NCBI GenBank assembly: GCA_015482705.2 | Contig: JADMLA020000018.1 | Span: 14,813-78,812 of the forward strand | Source of the DNA: Prosthecochloris sp. | GTDB taxonomy: Bacteria; Bacteroidota; Chlorobiia; Chlorobiales; Chlorobiaceae | DNA length: 64,000 nucleotides | Direction of reading: 5' to 3' | Shown here: positions 44,598 through 52,686 of the stretch, piece by piece | Numbering within the stretch: the first letter of the stretch is position 1 | Layout: every line of letters begins with the position of its first letter | Made by a program: the position numbers and the translations under genes | Notes under the pieces: model-generated | What the model was told of the DNA's origin: nothing | The model's database searches: none | What the model saw: only the letters and a program-made list of their open reading frames with translations

Positions 44598-44613
44598 GGC
44601 TGCTTACGCAGCC
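44598..44613 (-). promoter_or_regulatory. hairpin downstream of the variable repeat
   Basis: On the coding strand GGCTGC-GTAA-GCAGCC forms a perfect 6-bp stem with a GTAA tetraloop; the TAA stop codon of the target gene lies in the loop. It starts 3 bases after the end of the variable repeat. In the Bordetella phage DGR a hairpin at this place is needed for mutagenic homing. That this one has the same role is inference. Confidence 0.75.
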
Positions 44614-45890
44614 TTAAAGCAGAGCCGGCCGCCGATAATCGTATTCGCAGCCGAAACCGAAACAGCCGCATTCCAAGAGAACGGACCCGCAGACGAACCG
44701 TAAATCGCAGAACCGCCCACCCGAAACACGCGAAAGCCGGTGTTTTGGATGTAGTAATCGTGCATTTTTGTTGAGCTGCTGCCCGTAACATCAGACGGTA
44801 AGACAAGCCCGAGGCCGCTATGCGGCACTCCTGCGTAGCCATCTGAAGCAGGCAGCGTTATTCCGGTATCGGTTGCATCGTCTACACGAGTCCAGCCTGT
44901 TGTGCCGCTGTAGGTATAAGGCTCCTGGTTTTTTGCATAGACATCGTGATCGTCTATTAACGACGCAACACGTTTCCAGACATTACCCCACGTGTTATAC
45001 ACTCCCAACACCTGGGCAAAGTCTGTGTCGTAAGTTGTACCGCCATTTTGTACAGCAGAGGCGTACCCGCCGGCAAGATCGTAATGCTGTGCTCCTATAT
45101 AGCTGCCATTCGTCCAGGTCCCGCCGGACTGATTGATCCGGCCAGCCCCAACAATACCAGGAATATCATACGATGCATACCCCGTCAAAAGCAGTAGACG
45201 CTCCCAATTAGCGATCCAAAAATCATATTGTTGCCACCCGTTCCCGCGGGCCTCGCACAACGTATCCGTCGCCTCGGTATCGAGATCGGCATGCCCCCAA
45301 TCTCCTGACCGTGTAGTTACAGGATACACAATTGTTGTGCCGTCTGCAGGACTGTACGGCACACTCCAGCCTTTACTGTTATAATTAACAAGTTCGTAAG
45401 CGCCGTTATAGACCTTACGCAGTCCTGAAAAAAGAGGGTGCATGGTAAACTGACGGCCATCTTTACCGTCAAGAGGAAAATGCGACAACAGAATCACATA
45501 TTTTCCGCCTATCTCTTCAGCATGGTAATACCGAGGGCCGACATTCATATCGAGATCCATGTATCGGACCATCTCTTGGCCGTTTGCGCCACTGTGATCT
45601 ACGTTAGTACCGTCGACATGCTTCGAAAAATTGAGCCATGAAATATCCTTAAACACGTCGCCGTTGTCGGCAATGACAGAGCGAGTAAGTTGGGAAAAAA
45701 TCGGATGTACTGACATATCGATCAGCTCCCCGGTAGGTTCGCCCTGACCCGCGCCGACACGTTCGAAAGAATCGGCGGCAGTATCGTAAGCAACACCGAT
45801 GGAAAGCTGTTCAGTGCCAAACAGGTTTTCGATTGTCTTTGCAATCGCGGAATCACTGTTATTTTGCGGCCCGTATCGATGTACCAACAT
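44604..45890 (-). CDS. DGR target, tail fibre/adhesin with C-type-lectin-like variable domain
   Basis: 428 residues with AAGGAGA upstream of the ATG. The first third is a linker or fibre module. The second half resembles the formylglycine-type C-lectin folds diversified by DGRs (DFWIANWERLLLLTGYASYD, then LGVYNTWGNVWKRVASLIDD). The last about 40 residues, FRVFRVGGSAIYGSSAGPF onward to GGRLCFKAA, are encoded by the variable repeat (about 385-425). The protein would sit at the phage tail tip and decide which surface receptor is bound. Residues at template AAT/AAC codons differ most: S, I, Y, S, V, A and I in this copy. Confidence 0.93.
   Translation of the reverse strand: MLVHRYGPQNNSDSAIAKTIENLFGTEQLSIGVAYDTAADSFERVGAGQGEPTGELIDMSVHPIFSQLTRSVIADNGDVFKDISWLNFSKHVDGTNVDHSGANGQEMVRYMDLDMNVGPRYYHAEEIGGKYVILLSHFPLDGKDGRQFTMHPLFSGLRKVYNGAYELVNYNSKGWSVPYSPADGTTIVYPVTTRSGDWGHADLDTEATDTLCEARGNGWQQYDFWIANWERLLLLTGYASYDIPGIVGAGRINQSGGTWTNGSYIGAQHYDLAGGYASAVQNGGTTYDTDFAQVLGVYNTWGNVWKRVASLIDDHDVYAKNQEPYTYSGTTGWTRVDDATDTGITLPASDGYAGVPHSGLGLVLPSDVTGSSSTKMHDYYIQNTGFRVFRVGGSAIYGSSAGPFSWNAAVSVSAANTIIGGRLCFKAA
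44617..44736 (-). repeat. DGR variable repeat (VR)
   Basis: 120 bases at the 3' end of the target gene. Compared with the template repeat there are 19 differences. Eighteen are at adenines of the template (coding strand), replaced by any of the other three bases. One is a T-to-G change at 44722. The last 9 coding bases before the hairpin are identical in both copies, as expected for the initiation of mutagenic homing site. Confidence 0.95.
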
Positions 45891-45902
45891 GTTATCTCTC
45901 CT

Positions 45903-46238
45903 TTATTCGTAAAATTGCGCCTGGACGTTCTGTGCGTTTTCGCTGATGATTCGTAACGTATCGCTTGTCGTGATACCGGTGAGATCGATCGTAAGCACGT
46001 TTTTGTAGGCAACGGGACTCGGAGTACCCGATGCGGTTGGAATACTTATCGGGCTTGAGCCGAAACCGATGTAATATTCAGACGTCGCGGTAATCGCGAC
46101 ATAATGAGTGCCCGAAGGAATCGCGCACGTAGCTTCGGTATCGGCTGTCAAGACAAAATCATAAACAGAAACAGGAGCGAGCGGCGCCTGGCGCGGAAAA
46201 TCTTTTTCGTTGTTCAAACCCGAAAATTTGTTAGCCAT
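45903..46238 (-). CDS. small phage tail-associated protein
   Basis: 111 residues with AAGGAGA upstream. It has KDFPRQAPLAPVSVYDFVLT, then SGTHYVAITATSEYYIGFGS and TLRIISENAQNVQAQFYE. It looks beta-rich and could be a small baseplate or fibre attachment protein. It lies between the TNF-like adhesin and the DGR target gene. I do not recognise a family. Confidence 0.75.
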   Translation of the reverse strand: MANKFSGLNNEKDFPRQAPLAPVSVYDFVLTADTEATCAIPSGTHYVAITATSEYYIGFGSSPISIPTASGTPSPVAYKNVLTIDLTGITTSDTLRIISENAQNVQAQFYE

Positions 46239-46240
46239 GG

Positions 46241-46957
46241 TTATTTCTCCTTGTAGATTTCAACCTGTGTGTATTCTTCTTGAGCTTTATTCGCTGCTCG
46301 GCCAAAACCATCACTCGACTGGCCTGTTGTGCACTCATGTTGTATTTTATATATGTTACTCGATGTTATAGTAACTCTTGCCATACCGCAACTTCGAGTC
46401 TGTACATTGCCGCCATCCGCGGCATATTCCGAGCTGCCTTGTCTGACTATTGCAGTACCAGTCACATCATAAAGAAAGGATTGATGTTGATTGACGTCAT
46501 ATGCGGGCGCGGACCATTTGATTAAATAAGACCCCGCGCCGCTGATCGTAAAATTTGGAGAGCTTACTGTTACTATATTGTCTGGATCTGCTATTTCAGT
46601 ATTTAAATCTCTGTCGTGTTTTGAGCCAGAAGTGAACGTGCCGCCAGCAGTATTTTGTGTTTTCACGTCGGCCAGTATTGCATACGATATAAAGGCTGAT
46701 GTACTATGCGTTTCAGCCATATCCTTCACGTCGTCCGGACTGAACCCCCTGACCGCAGTTTCCGTGCCTGCCGTTTTCTCGCCGGATGAAACCTGATCCG
46801 GCAACATGTCAAACACCGTGCCGCCCGCAGTGCTGCCGTCGTGCACTGCAATTTGCTTCGTGTCCGTCAAGTACACGATTGTGCCGGCTTCGAGCGTTAC
46901 CGCTGCATTTTGGCTTGCCGTACCTCTTAGTTTTTTTTGTGCGTTTACGCTCGCCAT
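46241..46957 (-). CDS. phage adhesin with Mtd-N-like motif and C1q/TNF-like end
   Basis: 238 residues. The N-terminus has GTIVYLTDTKQIAVHDGSTA, the short beta-triangle motif found at the N-terminus of many fibre proteins and of Mtd. The C-terminal half (about 115-238), with GAGSYLIKWSAPAYDVNQHQ, YDVTGTAIVRQGSSEY and AQEEYTQVEIYKEK, resembles C1q/TNF-like trimeric receptor-binding heads. It probably forms a short fibre at the tail tip. No variable repeat is present in it. Confidence 0.75.
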   Translation of the reverse strand: MASVNAQKKLRGTASQNAAVTLEAGTIVYLTDTKQIAVHDGSTAGGTVFDMLPDQVSSGEKTAGTETAVRGFSPDDVKDMAETHSTSAFISYAILADVKTQNTAGGTFTSGSKHDRDLNTEIADPDNIVTVSSPNFTISGAGSYLIKWSAPAYDVNQHQSFLYDVTGTAIVRQGSSEYAADGGNVQTRSCGMARVTITSSNIYKIQHECTTGQSSDGFGRAANKAQEEYTQVEIYKEK

Positions 46958-46958
46958 A

Positions 46959-49346
46959 TCAATTAATTTGTGATCCTGCTATTGTTCCTGTATCGGACCA
47001 TGTGATGTAGCTGTCTCCGTCAACAGCTGAACCTGCTATGCCGCCTACACCTTGCGTGAAATATGATCCTGTTGCATCTTGCCCATTCTGCCCTAAATCG
47101 CCACCATTACCACCAACGGTTACCGTGCCAAAGTCACCGCCGTCACCGCCGCTTGTGGTTGTTCCGTCTTGCCCGTCTCGTTCAGACCCCAATCCACCTA
47201 CTCCAATTAGATACCCTGCCCCGCCGCCACCGCCAGCCGAGAAAGATACAAACCCTATAACCCCCCTACCTTTACCGCCACCGCCACCGCCGCCGCCAAT
47301 CGTGCCATTGTTTGTTATATCAATAGCCTGACGTGTATATAATCCATCCGCACCGTTTTCGCCGTCAATACTCCCCGTTGTTCCCCCGTTTCCACCTTTA
47401 CCAACGATGTACCCGTTGTTGATAATCTTAAGTGTTATACCTGATTCGCTCCATGTGCCGACGGTAAAAGCAAACCCGGTATTACCGCTTGTTCCTACTT
47501 TAACGCCTGACTCGATCAAGCACGTGACTGTATCCCCGCTTTCCGGTGCCGCATATGATTTGTCGTACTCGTCACGGAAATTAAAGTCCAGTCTGTCACT
47601 GTCGACAACAACCAAAAGCCCTTGGTCCGGCTGATCGTCATAGGTGTACCAGCTAATTTCCTGCGCTTCTACTTTCACTGATTCATCACCCGGCGTCGCT
47701 TTGACAACCTGCACGGGTAACGAAGTTTGCTCTCCTGTACCAGTTTGAAACGGCCACATGGATACTGTATATCGTCCTGCAAGAGCCGGTACGTTTTCGC
47801 CAAACCGCCAAGCCGCAAACTGTACCAGGGACGGAGGATCTCGGAATCTCGAAAGCAGCTTATAACATAAATCCGTGCCGGCAGGGCGCGTGTTGATCCA
47901 TCGACTGTATATTTTTTTAATCGCGGGTTGTCCGCCGTATAGAGTCTCCGCTAAAGTATCCACGTGCGACACCGCCGCACGATAATTCGTGCCCTCGTCG
48001 AGAGGCTCGAGCGGGTTACGTAACCCGTACCACGTCCAGACTTGCGACAGCCGTTTGTCAGGTTGGCGTTTTGAGTCAAAACTTCCGGAAACGATGACAT
48101 CATCATCATAGTGCACAGTCTCCGTTGTCAGCTCACGCACAGCGTCAAGCCGGATTTTTTTATTTAAATCGTCCGTATAGAGAATAAGTCCAGCCTGTTC
48201 GAGCAACTCATTGACCAGTTCCTTGACGCTCGTCGGCTCAGCGACCAACGTGTAATACAACCTTCCGCCGAGGAACTGCTCGGTTTTCTGTTGCCAATCG
48301 GTCAAATTAATCCAGCCCGCAGGAACCGTCGTATAATTCACGAACAAATCATACATGATGTCTGCGGGATCCAGACCGTTCGCGCCGCTGAAAAACTCCT
48401 TGCAGAGCTGAACGACATCGTTTTGATCATGTGACTCCGCAACGGTGTTGAACTGTGCCCGCGTCAGCGTCAAAACGTCGCCGGACCGGGTGAAACTGCA
48501 GATTTCGTTACCACCGATAGCAACATGCCCTGAAGCCGGATACTCATCGTCGCCCACGCCCGACGGCGTTAACGTTGCCGACGTGGCTGAATCCGTCAAA
48601 GCGGCGCTCAACCTGCCTGTGCTCAAAACAGGGCACTGCGCCTTCACCTCGTCGGCAAGCTTGAGGATATCCTTCGCTGTCACGGAGACCTTGCCGGTTT
48701 TGTCCGGTCCGGTGATTTTCTCGATGACAAACGTTCGGCTTTCCATAGCCGTCACGTTTTGCCCCTCGGTACCGCGAATGTAGCGGATTGTGGCACCCTG
48801 CATTTTCGGGTAATGACGAGCTTGCCATTTCCCCCAAAACGTGCCCTGTTCAAAAGGGTTGTACCCTCGTTGGGCCCAATACGGATCGCCGGTAGCATAC
48901 GTGTCGGAATCGCGATGGTCGCGGAACGAACACGTGATGCTTGCCCGGATGCCCATATCCCCCTCGAGGCTGATCTGTTGCGGTTTATACGAAATAGACT
49001 GCAGCGAAGGAATACACTCGATGCCGCTTTGATCATCAGCGTCAGGATAACCGAACCTGACGGTATTTGTCGTCTCACTGTAATTATCCGTGTCCTGGCA
49101 GGTGTGCAGCGAGTTGAAACACTCGCATCCCCCGGGGAGCAACCCTTCATCATCGTAGCTCAAACCGGTGAGAGTCGTGCCCTCGTCGTCGTAGCTCAAA
49201 CCAGTGAGAGTCGTGCCCTCGTCGTCGTAACTCGGCATATCGCCGGTAATGCACGAAGATGTATATTCAGCCGTGCAAGGAGACGCGCTGAACTCCAGGC
49301 TGCACATCGGGACATCGATTTCGATGTATATCACAACTTTAGTCAT
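46959..49346 (-). CDS. phage tail tip/host specificity protein with polyglycine end
   Basis: 795 residues, playing the role of lambda gpJ at the tail tip. The central part (about 85-560) has tail-hub segments such as CSFRDHRDSDTYATGDPYWA, MESRTFVIEKITGPDKTG and VKELVNELLEQAGLILYT. The C-terminal 190 residues are glycine-rich (GGTTGSIDGENG, NNGTIGGGGGGGG, SAGGGGGAGYLIG), the look of a polyglycine sandwich adhesin that binds the host surface. Near the N-terminus a 12-residue unit YDDEGTTLTGLS is repeated. The start overlaps the next gene upstream by 4 bases. Confidence 0.85.
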   Translation of the reverse strand: MTKVVIYIEIDVPMCSLEFSASPCTAEYTSSCITGDMPSYDDEGTTLTGLSYDDEGTTLTGLSYDDEGLLPGGCECFNSLHTCQDTDNYSETTNTVRFGYPDADDQSGIECIPSLQSISYKPQQISLEGDMGIRASITCSFRDHRDSDTYATGDPYWAQRGYNPFEQGTFWGKWQARHYPKMQGATIRYIRGTEGQNVTAMESRTFVIEKITGPDKTGKVSVTAKDILKLADEVKAQCPVLSTGRLSAALTDSATSATLTPSGVGDDEYPASGHVAIGGNEICSFTRSGDVLTLTRAQFNTVAESHDQNDVVQLCKEFFSGANGLDPADIMYDLFVNYTTVPAGWINLTDWQQKTEQFLGGRLYYTLVAEPTSVKELVNELLEQAGLILYTDDLNKKIRLDAVRELTTETVHYDDDVIVSGSFDSKRQPDKRLSQVWTWYGLRNPLEPLDEGTNYRAAVSHVDTLAETLYGGQPAIKKIYSRWINTRPAGTDLCYKLLSRFRDPPSLVQFAAWRFGENVPALAGRYTVSMWPFQTGTGEQTSLPVQVVKATPGDESVKVEAQEISWYTYDDQPDQGLLVVVDSDRLDFNFRDEYDKSYAAPESGDTVTCLIESGVKVGTSGNTGFAFTVGTWSESGITLKIINNGYIVGKGGNGGTTGSIDGENGADGLYTRQAIDITNNGTIGGGGGGGGKGRGVIGFVSFSAGGGGGAGYLIGVGGLGSERDGQDGTTTSGGDGGDFGTVTVGGNGGDLGQNGQDATGSYFTQGVGGIAGSAVDGDSYITWSDTGTIAGSQIN
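49143..49229 (-). repeat. 36-bp tandem repeat in the tail tip gene
   Basis: Two copies plus the start of a third of a 36-base unit, encoding YDDEG-TTLTGLS. The three YDDEG parts start exactly 36 bases apart (49143, 49179, 49215 at their left ends). The two full units differ at only a few bases. Copy number could vary between strains. Confidence 0.85.
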
Positions 49347-50110
49347 GCCAATCCGCTAATTGAAAAACTTACACTCATCATTCCGGAAGGACCGGTGTTA
49401 TCCGGCACAGGCACACCCCCGGTAACCCAGCAATACCCGATCTCCGTTGCATAATCCGTTAACCGCCACGAATAGAAAAACGGCACAGTCTTACTCGCCA
49501 AAACAAAAGCGTCAAAGGTCGAGCGAAACCACTCTTTGGTCATGTTGCTCATACTGACTTTGGATTTGTGTGTCGTCGCCTTGATGATCCTGCCCAAAAA
49601 CTGGCCGGACTCACTGAACCCGCTTACTGTATCGACACTTCGGGCGTACGTGATCGGCGTATGCCCGATATAAATATTGCGCTGCATCTGCATGATCTCG
49701 CCGGTATAGACGACGGCAATTTGCGGTTTCGTGCTGCCGCCTGGAGTGATCTTGATACGCACGCCGTAATAATCATCACTGGTGAACGTCTTGAGAATCG
49801 GACGATCATTCGCCGGGCTGAACTGACTGACAATGCTCGACCACGCCCCGCCGTCCGTCGTTTGACCCTCGATTTCAACATCGCATTCCGCAGATCCGAG
49901 GTTGTGCCCTGCAATCCCGATGTAATCACAATCCTGTGTCGCGGCACTATCGATAGTCACATACTGCGCCGAAGTGCTGTCGGATTTCCACAGCAAATTC
50001 GTTGCAGGGTTGGCAAGATTGGTAACCGGATAACTCGACTGTGAGCTGTCAGCACTCACATTGCTGATCGTCACCGCGTTGTCATACCCTATGTATTGCT
50101 GTACCGGCAT
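49343..50110 (-). CDS. phage tail protein with discoidin-like domain
   Basis: 255 residues. The middle part (about 35-125) has ATNLLWKSDSTSAQYVTID, DYIGIAGHNLGSAECDVEIE and VRIKITPGGSTKPQIAVVY, a galactose-binding, discoidin-like beta fold. The rest is WRLTDYATEIGYCWVTGG and similar. It lies between tape measure and tail tip, the place of distal tail or minor tail proteins. It may attach the hub or bind sugars. Confidence 0.8.
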   Translation of the reverse strand: MPVQQYIGYDNAVTISNVSADSSQSSYPVTNLANPATNLLWKSDSTSAQYVTIDSAATQDCDYIGIAGHNLGSAECDVEIEGQTTDGGAWSSIVSQFSPANDRPILKTFTSDDYYGVRIKITPGGSTKPQIAVVYTGEIMQMQRNIYIGHTPITYARSVDTVSGFSESGQFLGRIIKATTHKSKVSMSNMTKEWFRSTFDAFVLASKTVPFFYSWRLTDYATEIGYCWVTGGVPVPDNTGPSGMMSVSFSISGLA

Positions 50111-52119
50111 TATTTGATATAAATTTTGCCGCCATCCGCTACATATTCGTTGAGCAATTCCGCTATTTGCTCACCGGTGTACAGATTGCCCGGATCAAGC
50201 CCGTAAATCGTAACTGATCTGCTTGACACTTCGCCCGATCCCGTTGTTGTCGTTGTAGAAGTGTTTCCCGAAGTTGTCGTCACTGATGAAGAAGAACTGA
50301 CAGAACCGCCACCACTACCTGCCGAAAATGCTTCGCCAACACCAGCAGCGGCAATAATCCCCATTTGTATTTTTCCCAATGTTCCTATAGCTGCTGCTGC
50401 TGGCTTACCAGCTATTGGGCCAAGATCTGCATATGCTCGCATTACTGCTGCTGCAGTATTTTGAGCTGTTTGAGCAAGCATTAGTCCTCTGTTTATAGCT
50501 ATAGCAGCTATAGCAGCAGCTTTTGATTTCCCTGCAAATTGAGACAACAGACTTACAGCCAGTTGTACTGTACGTTCTCTCATTTGCCTAATAGTTCGTT
50601 CAACTTTTTCTTGTCGAGCGGTTTGTTTTTTCGCGTAGTCTTCTTCAACAGCGTTTTTTAGTTCCTCATATTTTTCAAACGTCAGATACTCCTGATTTTT
50701 AAACTCCTCCAACCTTGCAAGACGAGCATCGTACTCTTCTAATTCGATTTCTGCCCTTGTCTTGTTATGATCCTGCAACGCCTCGATTTCAGCAACAAAA
50801 GCCGGAACGCCCTCGATCTCAGCCATTCTGTCTTTATATTCTTGGGCAATGTCAAGCCTCATTTGACGCGCTTCATCGTCCTTATTTGCAAAGGTGTTGT
50901 TATATTCATCAACAAGAGCAAGCTGCTCGGCCCGCCAGTTTTCCTGCAAATCACGCTCATCCATCAAGCTCTTCCGCAACGCCTCAACCCGTTTTCGTAG
51001 CTGCTTTTGATAATTCTCAGCGTCTGTACCACCATCGGGGTCGCTGGTTTTTTCACCGTTTGTTTTCTCAAATGTGTTTCCGCCCAAGTAATCTTCCATT
51101 CCCGGCATTTGTATCCGGCCTGCTGCGTCATACATTAAATTCAATCCATCAGCCGCTAATCGTGATGCCCTTTCTGTATTTCTGATTTCATCGTTATACT
51201 CCCTTAATTTTGCCGCCAAAAAACCTGGCCCGGTTCTATCTGCAATGAACCCGGCTAAACCTCCTTCAGATGGCGGCTGTGATGTAAGATTGATAAATTT
51301 TACAAGTGGAGGCAGCAGATTGACGGATATATCTGTACCGAGATCAAGAGCGTTCGCCGCCATTTTTCCCAATCCTTCCGCAAATTCGCCGATGTCATCT
51401 TTGTGATCTGTGATATATGTCGTTAAATCATCAATAGCAGGATTCAATTTATCGAGCACAGTATCAAAAGCACCGGACTCCATAACAGCAAATCCAATTT
51501 GCTCCTGCATGTCGCCGTACTTGTTGGAGAGTTGCTGAATTTTACCGGAATATGTATCAGCTGCAGCAGCAGCCTGACCGCCAAACACCCGTGAAATTTC
51601 TTCAGTCATTGAAGAAAGACGCTCTGTACTGCCAACACTGCCTTCAACTTTTATACCGTACCGTGACAAAGCATTTGTAGAACTGCCAAGCGTTTTTGAA
51701 ACAAGATCAGCGGCATTCCTCAAATCCATACCTTTTGCAGCTGCTAAATCAAGAGTGGCTTTTGTCGCTGATTTAATTTGCTCTTCGTCTTTGACAAACG
51801 CTGCAATAAGCGACTGAGCTTCAATAATTGCCTCATCACCGTAAGTAGTGATCTTCTGCAGCGCTGAAGCTTGATCAAGCAAAGCCTTTGATCGTCGGCC
51901 CAAAGCCGTTTCAAGTCTCTTCTCGGCATCCTCCTGAGTCTGCGCCAACTGGATTGATTCCTTCATGTAATTCAGCACAGCGCGCGCGCCAGCGGTCACA
52001 GCAATCGCGCCAATACCGACGGCGAACTGTTTCGATAAACTCACAGCTTTCTTTGCTGCTCGTTCATAGCCCGAAGCATCGCCATTGATTTTTACATTGA
52101 CTCGCTCAGTGTATGCCAT
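50110..52119 (-). CDS. tail tape measure protein
   Basis: 669 residues, mostly helical. The N-terminal part starts MAYTERVNVKINGDASGYER. It has long helices, a hydrophobic stretch (TVQLAVSLLSQFAGKSKAAA, AAIAINRGLMLAQTAQNTAA) and a Ser/Thr/Gly-rich segment near the C-terminus (SGGGSVSSSSSVTTTSG). It sets tail length and is probably cleaved or released at DNA entry. The start overlaps the frameshifted chaperone end by 14 bases. Confidence 0.9.
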   Translation of the reverse strand: MAYTERVNVKINGDASGYERAAKKAVSLSKQFAVGIGAIAVTAGARAVLNYMKESIQLAQTQEDAEKRLETALGRRSKALLDQASALQKITTYGDEAIIEAQSLIAAFVKDEEQIKSATKATLDLAAAKGMDLRNAADLVSKTLGSSTNALSRYGIKVEGSVGSTERLSSMTEEISRVFGGQAAAAADTYSGKIQQLSNKYGDMQEQIGFAVMESGAFDTVLDKLNPAIDDLTTYITDHKDDIGEFAEGLGKMAANALDLGTDISVNLLPPLVKFINLTSQPPSEGGLAGFIADRTGPGFLAAKLREYNDEIRNTERASRLAADGLNLMYDAAGRIQMPGMEDYLGGNTFEKTNGEKTSDPDGGTDAENYQKQLRKRVEALRKSLMDERDLQENWRAEQLALVDEYNNTFANKDDEARQMRLDIAQEYKDRMAEIEGVPAFVAEIEALQDHNKTRAEIELEEYDARLARLEEFKNQEYLTFEKYEELKNAVEEDYAKKQTARQEKVERTIRQMRERTVQLAVSLLSQFAGKSKAAAIAAIAINRGLMLAQTAQNTAAAVMRAYADLGPIAGKPAAAAIGTLGKIQMGIIAAAGVGEAFSAGSGGGSVSSSSSVTTTSGNTSTTTTTGSGEVSSRSVTIYGLDPGNLYTGEQIAELLNEYVADGGKIYIK

Positions 52120-52339
52120 TTTTTGTCCTGTAGTCTTTCAAGGTTTGCAAAAGAGACTCCTTGTCGTTGTTTGCCAGGTGGCCGGGGTTTGCAATACGAT
52201 TGTTTGTCTCGACCCGTTTGTCGTGCAGCCGCCAGAATTCTTGAGGAGACATTTTCCAGAACTCTGATGGCTGAATGCCCAGATCATCGACAGCGATGTC
52301 ATAAAACGTTCCCCATTCGACATCATTGTCAAAGTCTAT
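52106..52339 (-). CDS. tail assembly chaperone -1 frameshift extension (gpT-like)
   Basis: 77 residues reached only by a -1 shift on nine A (52339-52347). They begin IDFDNDVEWGTFYDIAVDDL, followed by GIQPSEFWKMSPQEFWRLHD, and end YRTKNGIH. The WxxMSPQEFW core is typical of phage tail chaperones. It lacks its own start. It stops just after the tape measure start codon. Another frame through the same bases (64 codons from TTG) gives a low-complexity peptide and was rejected. Confidence 0.85.
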   Translation of the reverse strand: MDFDNDVEWGTFYDIAVDDLGIQPSEFWKMSPQEFWRLHDKRVETNNRIANPGHLANNDKESLLQTLKDYRTKNGIH

Positions 52340-52686
52340 TTTTTTTTAGTGTCAAGGTTGCCATTGTGCTGCTTAACAGGGAAAAAAGCAGTAGCAATAG
52401 CCTCTGTATATGTATGCATCGTAGAATCGCCGTGAAAAAGCTCTGCATACATCTCATCGTTGCTTACCGTCACGTTTTTGGTTTGCAGTAAATACGCAAG
52501 TATACGAGCAACCTCGGTAAGCGGAGACTCGCCATTTGCTGACCGGGCGATCAAACCGGAAAGACTGATACCCAACCCGCCTGACAACCGCGGTGTTTCG
52601 ATTTTGTTGATAATATCGAAGGTCGGTTTGATCGTGTGCGTCTCGCCCTTGTAGGTAATTGCAATCTCGTTGAATATAGCTGCCAT
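52336..52686 (-). CDS. tail assembly chaperone, short form (gpG-like)
   Basis: 116 residues: MAAIFNEIAITYKGETHTIK, a helical middle (LSGGLGISLSGLIARSANGE, ARILAYLLQTKNVTVSNDEM) and an end in KKK at the slippery run. In lambda-like phages the G protein and the rarer GT fusion coat the tape measure while the tail tube is assembled. Position between tail tube and tape measure supports this. Confidence 0.88.
   Translation of the reverse strand: MAAIFNEIAITYKGETHTIKPTFDIINKIETPRLSGGLGISLSGLIARSANGESPLTEVARILAYLLQTKNVTVSNDEMYAELFHGDSTMHTYTEAIATAFFPVKQHNGNLDTKKK
52339..52347 (-). promoter_or_regulatory. slippery site for -1 frameshift
   Basis: On the coding strand ACT AAA AAA AAA TAG: nine A directly before the zero-frame stop. 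Slipping one base back continues as ATA GAC TTT GAC into the 77-codon extension. The site and place match the G/GT frameshift of lambda-type tails. Confidence 0.85.

Noticed and set aside
47038..47331. proline-rich 97-codon frame
   Set aside because: It is the reverse of the glycine-rich end of the tail tip gene, so the proline bias follows directly from that.
49143..49229. Tandem repeats considered as a CRISPR array
   Set aside because: Period 36 without spacers and in frame within a coding sequence; no cas genes in the window.
52138..52332. 64-codon frame after the tail chaperone
   Set aside because: The -1 frame over the same bases gives a tail-chaperone-like sequence and ends at the tape measure start, so it is the real product.
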